From: Sipunculus nudus
Lineage: Eukaryota; Annelida; Sipuncula; Golfingiida; Sipunculidae
Reading direction: 5' to 3'
Length of the DNA stretch: 64,000 nt
NCBI GenBank assembly: GCA_026874595.1
Contig: CM049308.1
Coordinates: 22,857,867 to 22,921,866, forward strand
The translations under genes and the position numbers were made by a program. The notes under the pieces were generated by a model, which was not told the origin of the DNA, did no database searches, and worked only from the letters and a program-made list of their open reading frames with translations. Each line of letters starts with the position of its first letter. The stretch's first letter is position 1. This document shows, one piece after another, positions 50,710-60,579 of this stretch.

Positions 50710-52800
50710 TTGAATAAGTGAGTGTATTATGGTATTGGCCCTGTCTGTCTTGTCTGTCCATTAACAAATTTGTTTCTTGATGATAATTTCTATTTGGATG
50801 GACAGAGTGTTTAGAAACTTTATTCATATAAGGCCCACCACAAAAGTAAGAACCCTACAAATTTTTGGGTCATGAGGTAAAGGTCACAGGACCCACTTCT
50901 TTAAAAAAGATTGTGGATGCATATTAAACCAGTTTCTCCCCAAACCTTATATATATGGCTGATCTGCAAATATGGGAAGAACCTATTGATTTCGGGTAAC
51001 AATGTTCAAGATCAAAGACCAGTCCCTTCATAAAACTGTTTCTGGATGATAATTGTATCCGCCAAAACAGAGTTTTGTGGATACTATGTTTTCAGCTGCA
51101 CGCCGCCGCCGCCGCGTAGGTGTCCGGAGAACTCCTCCGTAACCGGAATTTTACGAAACCAGGGATTATGTTCGGGTCACATGTGAACTGCTGGGCCCCG
51201 ATTTTGTTTTGACCTCTGACCTTTCCTCTGCGCTCTGCGTCCGTTTGTGCGTCTGTTTCCACACATAAACCCACATATCTCGGGAACCGTTTGACGGATA
51301 AGGAAAATTTTTTTTGCACAAATGTAGCCCTTGGAGAGCTTTATAACATACACAAAAAAATGATGGCGCCACCTGCAACCATGTTTGCACAGTGTCCACC
51401 TGTTCGTCTGCCTTGGATTAAAATCACTCCTATCTCTGCAGTGATTTGACTAATTCACCTGAAATTTGGCATGCGTATACATCCTGGATAGCTTTTTTTG
51501 ATTTTTATGACAGGTGGCGCCACCTACATTCACGTTTACGCTGCAGACATCCAAGCTCATATCTGGGGAACCGTTCGACCGATTGGGCCAAAATTTTGCA
51601 TGTGTATAGATCTCACATAGCTCTTCACCGTACGCAAAACTGGTGGCGCCACCTGCAGCCATTTTTGCACAGCTCCCGTCTGTTTGTCTGCCATGGGATA
51701 AAATCACTCATATCTTGGCAGTGGTTTGACATATCTGCCTAAAATTTTGCAGGTTTATACATCCCCGACAGCTCTCTTGATTTTATGACAGGTGGCACCA
51801 CCTGCATTCTAGTTTATGCAGCAGACATCCAAGCTCATATCTTGGGAACCGTTTGACCGATTGGGCCTAAATTTTGCATGTGTATAGTTCTCACATAGCT
51901 CTTTATCATACGCAAAACTGGTGGCGCCACCTTCAACCATTTTTGCACAGCGTCCATCTGTGTGTCCGCCACGGGCTAAAATCACTCATAAACATATAGT
52001 GGTTTGACTTATCTGCCTCAAATTTTGCATATGTATACAACTTGGACTGCTTTCTGGATTTTGTGGTAGGTGGCGCAACCTACATACACCATTTGGCTGC
52101 AGACATCCATGCTAATATGCAACACTTCACTCTATTTCCCCTTGCCACTCAATCCATGCCTCACTTCACCCGTTCCACTCTGATTTAGGCGGATACACGT
52201 AGTCGCTTGTCGACTACCCGTATTCTATTTCAAATTTGTTATTGAGAAATTTGTTTCCAGCTTGATTTTTATATGGTCAACCAATAAAGTAAGAAACCTG
52301 TTGATTTTAGGGTCAAAGGGCAAGGTCTCAGGTCCTTTAAAAAAGATTGTTTGTGCATTCTAAGCCGAGCTTTCCACCCCAATCTCACCATCTGCCACAA
52401 ATGGCTAATCTGCCAATATGACCTTTACAATATTGATCTTAGGTTAACAAGGTAAAAAGGTCAAGATTACATTGCCCACATCTGTAAAAATATTATGGAT
52501 GGATTTTAAGCAAAACTGTTTTACCAAACCTTGCATCTCTTACATATATCTAACCTGCCAAAAGGGGGAAATTTTGAGGTTACCATGTCAAAGGTCAAGG
52601 TCACTTAACCACTTTTTAAAAGCTTATGGAAACTTTTAAAGTTAAACTCATTTACCAAATATTTCTATCTTTCCCATATGGCTCACCTGGTTGTGACATC
52701 CCAAAGCAAATGACACTGCACCCACTTCTTTAAACAGCTTATGAACAAATTTCACACTAAAGTTTTCATCCCCGAAAGTTTGTGTTCATTTGTTTAGATA
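50710..52800 (+). mobile_element. Family 'E' element split by a family 'A' insertion
   Basis: The left part (50710-51053) starts GAGTGTATTATGGTATTGGC and has GGTCATGAGGTAAAGGTCAC-like core text. The right part (52229-52800) resumes with matching core words (AATAAAGTAAGAAACCTG, GGTCAAGGTCACTTAACC). The two halves share the approximately 150 bp core style of 11595-12120. No ends could be fixed with confidence. Confidence 0.5.
51054..52228 (+). mobile_element. Helitron-like element family 'A', copy 2 (near full length)
   Basis: The 5' end TGTATCCGCC (51054-51063) is the exact inverse of GGCGGATACA near the 3' end (52188-52197). A 5' hairpin spans 51056-51083 (TATCCGCCAAAAC against GTTTTGTGGATA). 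At the 3' end, GTAGTCG-CTTGT-CGACTAC forms a 7 bp stem (52199-52217) 7 bases before a mutated CTAT terminus. The core has alternating 130/150 bp half-units with GGTGGCGCCACC or variants at about 51364, 51514, 51643, 51791, 51921 and 52070. A GCC run lies at 51103-51117. The ends fit Helentron-associated or 'pearl'-like elements. Confidence 0.8.
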
Positions 52801-52966
52801 CTGTTTAATGTCAGTGCCCTCTGTCCATTCATGTAATTGGGTCCTTTATTATATTTTTGCAAGCATCATTCATCCCATGCTAGGAGACTTTGGGCCTTTT
52901 GTGGGCCCTTCCTGACCTGTCAGCTTATACTTTTGATGAGTGTGAGATAGCAAATATATAGTAATA

Positions 52967-53302
52967 AGGCCAAAATAAAAAAAGGTATGGTTCTCAGGCA
53001 CTTTTTTCAGAAATCAATGCGGGCGGGCGCTTTTTTGATTAAAAATTTTTTGGTATGTTTCGATAAAAATGTCATATGATAAGGGAAAAGCATGAAAATA
53101 AGAGTTTTATTTTGCTAAATATGTAAAAGCACTACAAAACAAAGGAAATTGTATGGTTTTATCTTCTTGAAAGAAATGTTGGAGCAGCAGCAGCTCAAAA
53201 TTGGAAAGTTTTTATTGAAAATCAAAATAAAAATTTTTGATGCAGGGGTTTAAAATTGATGCGGGCGGTGCCTGAGAACCATACCTTTAATTTTTTTGGC
53301 CT
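52967..53302. mobile_element. MITE with perfect about 21 bp inverted ends
   Basis: The left arm AAGGTATGGTTCTCAGGCAC (52982-53001) is the exact inverse of the right arm GTGCCTGAGAACCATACCTT (53268-53287). The match loosens but extends out to AGGCC/GGCCT at 52967 and 53302. Just inside, TCAATGCGGGCGG and TTGATGCGGGCGG are directly repeated. It encodes nothing. The superfamily is not assignable because the flanking duplication is unclear in A/T-rich DNA. Confidence 0.8.
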
Positions 53303-54080
53303 AAACAAGATCAGGTGTATTATACAGTAAACATCACAAGATTGGATTTAACTTATGAAACTATGTTCTTTTTGGTTCATACATGAGGTATCCATCTGAT
53401 GTGGAGGATAATCTTATAACCTTTTAATACCGTATTTGAACTAGTCACTATGAGAAACTATTTGAAATCTGAAGTAGGTCACCAGTGTGTTTAAAAAAGA
53501 TGATCGCATTCCAGTTGTATAGTCTTTGACCAGCCATAATAAACAATAAACATTACAATTTGTTAATAAACTGTGTAATGTGTCTCACTCAGAGGGGATA
53601 ATTAGATGCAAATGTTAAGTGGGGTACAGGTCTATTATGAAATAAAAAATTACACCAGATCACTTGTAATATACAGTGAATAAACATTACATATGTCAAT
53701 AAGCCCGGTGTAAATGTCACCTTGAGAAGTGTGAGATAGGATACCAGTCTAACAGGAGGGACTAGTGTTAATCCCAATGATCCTGCAACAAGGTGCATGA
53801 TTCTGTTCCAGATACAAGCCAATCCAGACTACCTGGTCCTCTGGATGTACATGCCAAGGCTGCTGCTCTGGGCCTTGATGATGTTAAGTAGATTTTGCAA
53901 CAATCCCCAGAAGAATCTCAGAATTGACCTTAATGTTGGGATAAACATTATTTGCAGTGATTTACGATACCGGGAAATGATTGCATTCACAACTGACCAA
54001 ATTTATATGCTGGATGTTAATTATTGATATCATTATTTTAATTTATTATTATTATAATTATTACATTATTATTGTATTAT
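53303..54080. other. Unique sequence, no gene seen
   Basis: Open frames of 76-77 codons lie on opposite strands and lack features. Confidence 0.5.
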
Positions 54081-54976
54081 TGTATCCGCCAAAACAGAGT
54101 TTTGCGGATACTATGTTTTCAGCCTGATGCCGCTGCCGCCACGTAGGTGTCCGGAGAACTCCGAAACCACTGGGCGGAATTTTATGAAAACCCGGGATTA
54201 TATTCGGGTCACATGTGAACTGCTGCGCCCCGATTTTGTTTTGACCTCTGACCTTTCCTGTGCGCTCTGCGTCCATCTGTGCATCTGTTATGACACATTT
54301 AATCAACATATGTCGGGAACTGTTTGACCGATCAGGTAAAAAATTTTGCACAAATGTAGCCCTTGGATAGCTATAACATACATAAAAAATGGTGGCGCCA
54401 CCTGCAACCTTTTTGCACAGTGTCCATCTATTCATCTGCCTTGGGATAAAATCACTCATATCTCTGCATTGGTTGGCCTTATCCACCTGAAATTTTGCAT
54501 GTGTATACATCCTTGATAGCTTTATTGATTTTATGACAGGTGGCGCCCCCTACATTCACGTTTACGCTGCAGACATCCAAGCTCATATCTTGAGAAACGT
54601 TTGACCGATTTGGCCAAAATTTTGCATGTGTATAGATCTCATATAGCTCTTTATCATACACAACAATGGTGGCACCATCTGCAACCATTTTTGCACAGGG
54701 TCAGTCTGTTTGTCTGCCATGGGATAAAATCACTCATATCTCAGCAGTGGTTTGACTTTTTGCATTTGTATACAACTTTGATAGCTTTCTGGATTTTGTG
54801 GTAGGTGGCACAACCTACATACACATTTTCGGCTGCAGGCATCCAAGCTAATATGCAACACACCTCACTCTATTTCCCCTTGTTACTCAATCCATGCCTC
54901 ACTTCACCCGTCCCACTCTGATTTCGGCGGATACACGTAGTCGCTTGTAGTCGCTGGTTGACTACCCTTATTCTAG
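54081..54976 (+). mobile_element. Helitron-like element family 'A', copy 3 (full length)
   Basis: TGTATCCGCC at 54081-54090 and its inverse GGCGGATACA at 54926-54935 bound the copy. The 5' hairpin spans 54083-54110 (TATCCGCCAAAAC against GTTTTGCGGATA). The 3' hairpin GTAGTCG...GACTAC is enlarged by a small local duplication, and the element ends TTCTAG (CTAG at 54973-54976) followed by T, as is typical of Helitron 3' ends. The core has four palindrome-bearing half-units (about 54392, 54540, 54668, 54805), fewer than copy 2, so core number varies between copies. Confidence 0.85.
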
Positions 54977-54990
54977 TTACTGTTGTTTTT

Positions 54991-56030
54991 GCTCAGCTGA
55001 CATGAAAGTCATCTGAGCTATAGCAATCACCCTCTGTATGGAGTCTGTCTTTCAGGCCCTCCCTTTGTCCATCAATTCACCAGGCACAAATTGTGACCGC
55101 TGGACCTGGAATCTTCTAACTTTACATCCAGGGAGGTCCATAAAAATCTCCTTGGAAACCTGAAATAAGGTCTCTGTTATCTATAATCTTGGAGCTATGG
55201 GGCTCAGAAGTACCCCCCAGACTAATGGAAATTTTGATACAAAAGCTCAATATCTGAACAACTAATGCATTGATCACCATGATTCTTTGCATGTATATTC
55301 ATCATGGAGTGTTTGATCACTTCCTGCAGACTGATGGTGCCACCTGGACTTTTTTCTAATTTTACGCCTTTTCACTTTTTTTTCTCTATAATTGAGACCT
55401 TCAAAGATGCAGTCGTCCGTTAACAGGGCACAAATCATAAACAACTATACCTAGAATCTTCTTTGACATCCAGGGAGGGTCATGAAAAATCTCCTTGGAA
55501 ACCTGAAATAAGGTCTCTGTTATCTATAATCTCGGAGCTATAGGGCTCAGAAGTACCCCCCAGAATAATGGAAATTTTGATACAAAAGCTCAATATCTGA
55601 ACAACTAATGCATTGATCACCATGAATCTTTGCATGCATATTCATCATGGAGTGTTTGATCACTTCCTGCAGACTGGTGGTGCCACCTGGACTTTTTTCT
55701 AATTTTACGCCTTTTCACCTTTTTTTTCTCTATAATTGAGACCTTCAAAGATGCAGTCGTCCGTTAACAGGGCACAAATCATAAACAACTATACCTAGAA
55801 TCTTCTTTGACATCCAGGGAGGGTCATGAAAAATATCCTTGGAAACCTGAAATTAGGTCTCTGTTACCCATATCCGTTGAGCTATAGGGCTTGTAAGTAC
55901 CCCTCAGTATAATTAAAAATTTGATTCAAAACCTCCAGTTTCTGAAGAACTCACCATGATTCTTTGCTTGCACATTCATCATGGAGTGTTTCATCAGTTT
56001 CTGCAGACTGGTGGCCACACCTGGATTTTA
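54991..56030 (+). mobile_element. Helitron-like element family 'C', copy 1 (5' end plus core)
   Basis: The 5' end GCTCAGCTGAC pairs with GTCATCTGAGC to form a hairpin at 54991-55018. The core is built of approximately 340 bp units, each with a CTAGAATCTTCT or CTGGAATCTTCT word and GGTGGTGCCACCTGG-type palindromes (55334, 55677, 56010). The units starting near 55100 and 55445 are nearly identical, a recent tandem duplication. A second 5' end begins at 56031 before any 3' end is met. Confidence 0.75.
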
Positions 56031-57545
56031 GCTCAGATGCCTGTAAGTCATCTGAGCTATAGCGATCACCCTTTGTCTGTCGTCCGTCGGCCATCTGTCC
56101 GTTAACAGGGCACAAATTGTAACCGCTGGACCTGGAATCTTCTAACTTTAAATCCAGGGAGGTCCATGAAAAATCTCCTTGAAAACCTGGACTTAAGTCT
56201 CTGTTACCTATATTCTTCAAGCTATGGTGCTCCGAAGTACCCCCCAGAATAATAGAAAATTTGATACAGAAGCTCAACTAACTGAACAACTAATGCATTG
56301 ATTACCATGATTCTTTGCATAGATATTGATCATGAAGTGTTTTATCAGTTTCTGCAGACTGGTGGCGCTACCTGTTTTTTATTATTTTTTACGATTTTTT
56401 TTTCTCTATTTTTGAGACCTGAAAAGATGTGGTCATCTGTTAACATGGCACGAATTGTAAAGGCTGGACCTAGAATCTTGGAAACCTGAAGTTAGGTCTC
56501 TGTTACCCATAAACTCTTGAGCTTTGGGGCTCTGAAGTACTCCCCAGAACAATGGAAAATTTGATACAAAACTCAAGTATCTGAGAAACTATATATGGCA
56601 TTGATCACCATGATTCTTTGCATGTATATTGATCATGAAATGTTTCATCAGCTTCTGCAGTCTGGTGGTGCACCCTGTATTTTTTCAATTTTTATGGAAT
56701 TTTTCTTCATTTTTGAGACCTCTTAAGATGTGGTCATCTGTTAACATGGCACAAATTGTAACGGCTGGACCTAGAATCTTCTCTCTTGACATGCAGGGAG
56801 GCCCATGAAAAGTCTCTGTGGTCTCTGTTACCCATAAACTCTGAACTATGGTGCTCTGAAGTACCCATCAGAATAATGGAAAATTTGAAACAAAAGCTCA
56901 AGTATCTGAACAACTATTGCACTGATCACCATGATTCTTTGCATGGATATTGATCATGGAATGTTTCATCAGTTTCTGCAGTCTTGTGGCGCCACCTGTA
57001 CTTTTTCGATTTTTACGAATTTTTTTCTCTGTTTTTAGACCTCTTAAGATGCATTCATCTGTTAACAGGGCACAAATTGTAACCATTGGTCCTAGAATCT
57101 TCTAACTTGACATCCAGGGAGGTCTGTGAAAAATATCCTTGGAAACTTGAAATTGGGTCTCTGTTACCCATATTCTCAGAGCTATGGGGCTTATAAGCAC
57201 CCCCCAGCAAAATTAAAAATTTGAAACCAAGCAGGGCACAAATCATAACCATTGGATCTTAAATCTTCTAACATAAAATAAAGGGAGGTCCATGAAAAGT
57301 ATCCTAGGAAATGTGAAATTAGGGTTCTGTTACCCATATTTTCTGAGCAATGGGGCTTATAAGCACCCCTTGGAATAACAATGAAAAATCTTCTTTGAAA
57401 CCAGAAATTAGGTCTCTGATACCCATATCCTCTGAGCTATGCTTCAGTTGAACTGGGATATCACTAACAAAATTTCATTTGATAAAATGCCTTTTGTGAA
57501 AGTCTTCCTACTCAGCTGAGCATCATGACCCCTTGGTCACTTGTT
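56031..57545 (+). mobile_element. Helitron-like element family 'C', copy 2 (complete ends)
   Basis: The 5' hairpin is perfect: GCTCAGATG pairs with CATCTGAGC (56031-56057). The 3' side has TCAGCTGAGC (57512-57521), exactly inverse to the GCTCAGCTGA start of copy 1, then hairpin TGACC-CCTT-GGTCA (57526-57539) and CTTGTTAT. The core units are more diverged than in copy 1 (palindromes near 56362, 56663, 56987). No coding frame longer than about 100 codons. Confidence 0.75.
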
Positions 57546-57550
57546 ATTAT

Positions 57551-58915
57551 TGTGTCCCGAGACAAAGTCGGGGGATACCATGGTTTGAGCATAGTCCTGG
57601 CACAGAAAATTCTAATGACAAGATAACTCAAAAAATATTTCACAGATCTTTATTAAACATGGGAATAGGTGTGTGAGTAAGAAGCCTATCTAAATTGAGG
57701 TTATGACCTCCAGGAGGGGGACCTTTGAATAATTCCATTTATGGTTAAAATCATACAATTTCTTTACATTAAAAAAAAATATTCCACAGATTAGACCAAA
57801 AATCAGGTTGTCTGTTGATCTTGTATGAAAGATAGGTTGCACCACCTATTATCCTTTTCTACTTTCATGCCTGTTAAAACCCCATCATTTCCACTTTACA
57901 GTCATGTGAGCTTTATTAGTCAAAAACTAATGGACAGATTTCTTTCATTTTATGCACATGCATAGATATTGGTTATGGGATGAGCTCTATTCAAACTGGG
58001 TTCATGACCTTCACTATGAGAGTGGCCTTGACCTTGAATATTTCCATATTTTGTAAAGAAACAAATAAAAACATTTCTCAAACCTTGGATGTATTTATCT
58101 GAAAATAAAAATGAAAGGTGTCAGATGGTTAAATGTCAGATGAGTTGGAAACCAGAAACCTTGACCTTGATGTTTAAGGTCAAATCAGACAAAAAGCATG
58201 ATTATGGTGAACCCCATAGTTTTGGAAATGTGGTATATTTTCCTTCAGTATTTGATACACAAATGGTTTCAACCAACTTGTCTGACAGTTTCAAATTATG
58301 GTGAACTTGATCTTGATCTCAAAAGGCAAATCTGCTAAAACATAACAGTGCTATGAACCAATATATATTATGAAGAAGTGCATATTTTCCCCTCAAATTT
58401 GACACACAAATTGTTTCCAGTCAGCTCTTGAACTAGTTGCAGAACTGATGACCTTGACCTTGGTTTTCAAGGTCAAATCTGTCGAAAAAAAAGGATTTTT
58501 GTGAATGCCATAAATTTTGAAGTACCAATTTTTTTTCTTCATATTTTAATTGACACACAAATTGTTTCCTCCAAGATCTAAAACAAATTTGGTGACAATG
58601 ACCTTGGTTTTCAAGGTCAAATCTGCAGAAACATAGGATTTTTGTGAATCCCATGACTTTTGAAGTGCTGCATAATTAATCCTCAAGTTTGGCACATAAA
58701 TTGTTATCACCAAGATCTCAAATATGTTAGAAATTTTATGACCTTGAAATTGGTCAAATCTGTGCAAATATGTGATCTTTTGTGAACCCCATAACTTTTA
58801 TTAACTTTTTTGCTTCAAATTTGTTACATCTATTGTTTCTACCAAGATATCATAAATTGGAAGACTGATGACCTTGAACTTCAAGGTGAATTTTGTGAAA
58901 ACAGGATTTTTGTAA
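57551..58915 (+). mobile_element. Helitron-like element family 'D' (5' end and core)
   Basis: It starts six bases after the C terminus with TGTGTCCCGAGACAAAGTCG and GGGGGATACC, an imperfect 5' hairpin (TCCCGA against TCGGGGGA). The core has about six units of 130-147 bp marked by TGACCT-N9-AGGTCA at 58162, 58455 and 58599, with decayed forms near 58309, 58738 and 58869. No 3' hairpin end was found before the next array. Confidence 0.6.
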
Positions 58916-58918
58916 ACG

Positions 58919-59132
58919 GCAACAGGACAACTACCCCCTGGACAATTACCCCCCCCCCCCGGACATTTACCCCTCGACAATTACCCCCTGGACAATTACC
59001 CCCCAAACAATTACCCCCCAGACAATTACCCCCAAGACAATTACTCCCTTTGACAACTACCCCCCAGACAACCACCCCCCAGACAATTACCCCCTGGTAC
59101 AATTACCCCCCGGACATTTACCCCCCGATAAG
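58919..59132 (+). repeat. GGACAATTACCCC short tandem array
   Basis: About 15 units of 13-15 bp, with consensus GGACAATTACCCCCC and variants GGACATTTACCCC and GACAACTACCCC. The proline/threonine-rich 108-codon plus frame and the glycine/valine-rich minus frame here are simple products of the repeat. Confidence 0.9.
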
Positions 59133-59716
59133 CTAATATATAATAAATAATATAATTCACTCTGAATATATCAAAGCCATCATGGTAAGTTTGAAAAAAC
59201 ATACAAACTGATAATCCTTAAATGTCTTTAAATGCTTAATTTTTAGTAAACGTTTATGCAAAAGTTCCAGTTACTGAATAATGGGTGCAAGGATTTTATG
59301 ACAATTTTACAAGATGTAATAACAAATTAATTACTCAGGTGTTAAATGTTTGAAATTTTGCATTATTTGATGTAATTTTGATTCTTTCTCATAATCTCTT
59401 AATACTTGGAGGTAGAATTAGCAGTTCAGTGAAGGCAAAACCATGTTCAGGTATGATGACACCTAGGCCAGAGCTATTTAGCAGTTCAGGGAATGCCAAT
59501 TAAATATTGTTAAAGTATTCACACATCTTAATGGCAGGCAGGCTGTGTGATGGACCTGCTTGTTCTATTAGAGTTAATAAAGGCATGATAAGCTATCAAA
59601 GATATAATGACAAGATTAATAGGTAAATAATGATTGGAAATCAAAGCACAGGGACACAGTCCAAGAGCTAGGAGATAGAGATGTGCATCTCTGTCCTCCC
59701 TTAAAATTGGCGTTTA
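59133..59716. other. Unique AT-rich sequence, no gene seen
   Basis: No repeat family or coding frame is recognised. A GCAGTTCAG word recurs near 59420 and 59480. Confidence 0.5.
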
Positions 59717-59823
59717 TGTGTCAGATGGACGGGCACCATTTGGACAAGTCTCAGTTAGATGGTCCCATTTGGACTGGTCCCAGTTAGACAGGTCCCAGTT
59801 TGAAGGGTCCCATTTAGACACTA
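59717..59823 (+). repeat. About 15 bp tandem repeat (GGTCCCAGTTAGACA type)
   Basis: About seven diverged units such as GGTCCCATTTGGACT and GGTCCCAGTTAGACA. A related tract in inverted orientation lies at 63180-63285. Confidence 0.75.
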
Positions 59824-60579
59824 TGTTATATTTATGTGATCATACAATAAAGTAGCCAGGGATATGACACAAACCCACAAAAAGATAACAAAACATAAAA
59901 CAGTTATCTATTGCGGTCCCATTTTTTATTTGTGGAAAATGAGCAGGGAAATGGTTTTATGCATGTAAACATACATATATATGTGTGTATGTCATGTCAT
60001 CTTTATTTTGGATACGGTTGATCTTCTTTTTTTCTCTCTGTTTTATTTTTACATTTTCACTGATTAGAAAAAGGAAATAAAAGAGAGAGAGAAGAGAATA
60101 CTTGTATGAGATAACCTGAGAGAAAGAAGGAGATAATGGCTTAGATAATTATAATCAGTGGGTAACAGAACCTAATCACAATAATTAGTTAATTTACAAG
60201 AAGCTGCACTAATAGGTGTGTGGTTTCCCTCTGAAGTGCAGTCATATGGGATGTACAGTTTCTCATTCCTGTTAAGGTCAACAGTGATTTATACACACAC
60301 ATATATATGTCTCTATATATACTAATAGACAATTTATGATACACATGTCTGTAAAGAAGCATTTAATTTAATAACAAGAGATATTTATAAAAGGAAAATA
60401 TGAAACATTTAAACTGAATTAACAACTCATGTTTTATTAACTGAACATGTAACTCAGCATTTGAATAAGGGCAACTCTTATTTTATTGCCTGAATAAGTG
60501 ATTCAGCATCCTAATAAGGTACCACAAGAATAATTAAATGGTGCTACAAATTATACCAAGAAGCAAGCAATGCATTTTT
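59824..60579. other. Unique AT-rich sequence, no gene seen
   Basis: Short TA/TG microsatellites occur at 59970-59992 and 60290-60325. No coding signal. Confidence 0.5.

Noticed and set aside
51103-51117. GCC trinucleotide run as a CpG-island promoter
   Set aside because: It is a small expansion inside the 5' region of the family A element. The matching site in copy 3 (about 54130) is shorter.
58810-59136. Proline/threonine-rich 108-codon frame
   Set aside because: It is a translation of the GGACAATTACCCC array.
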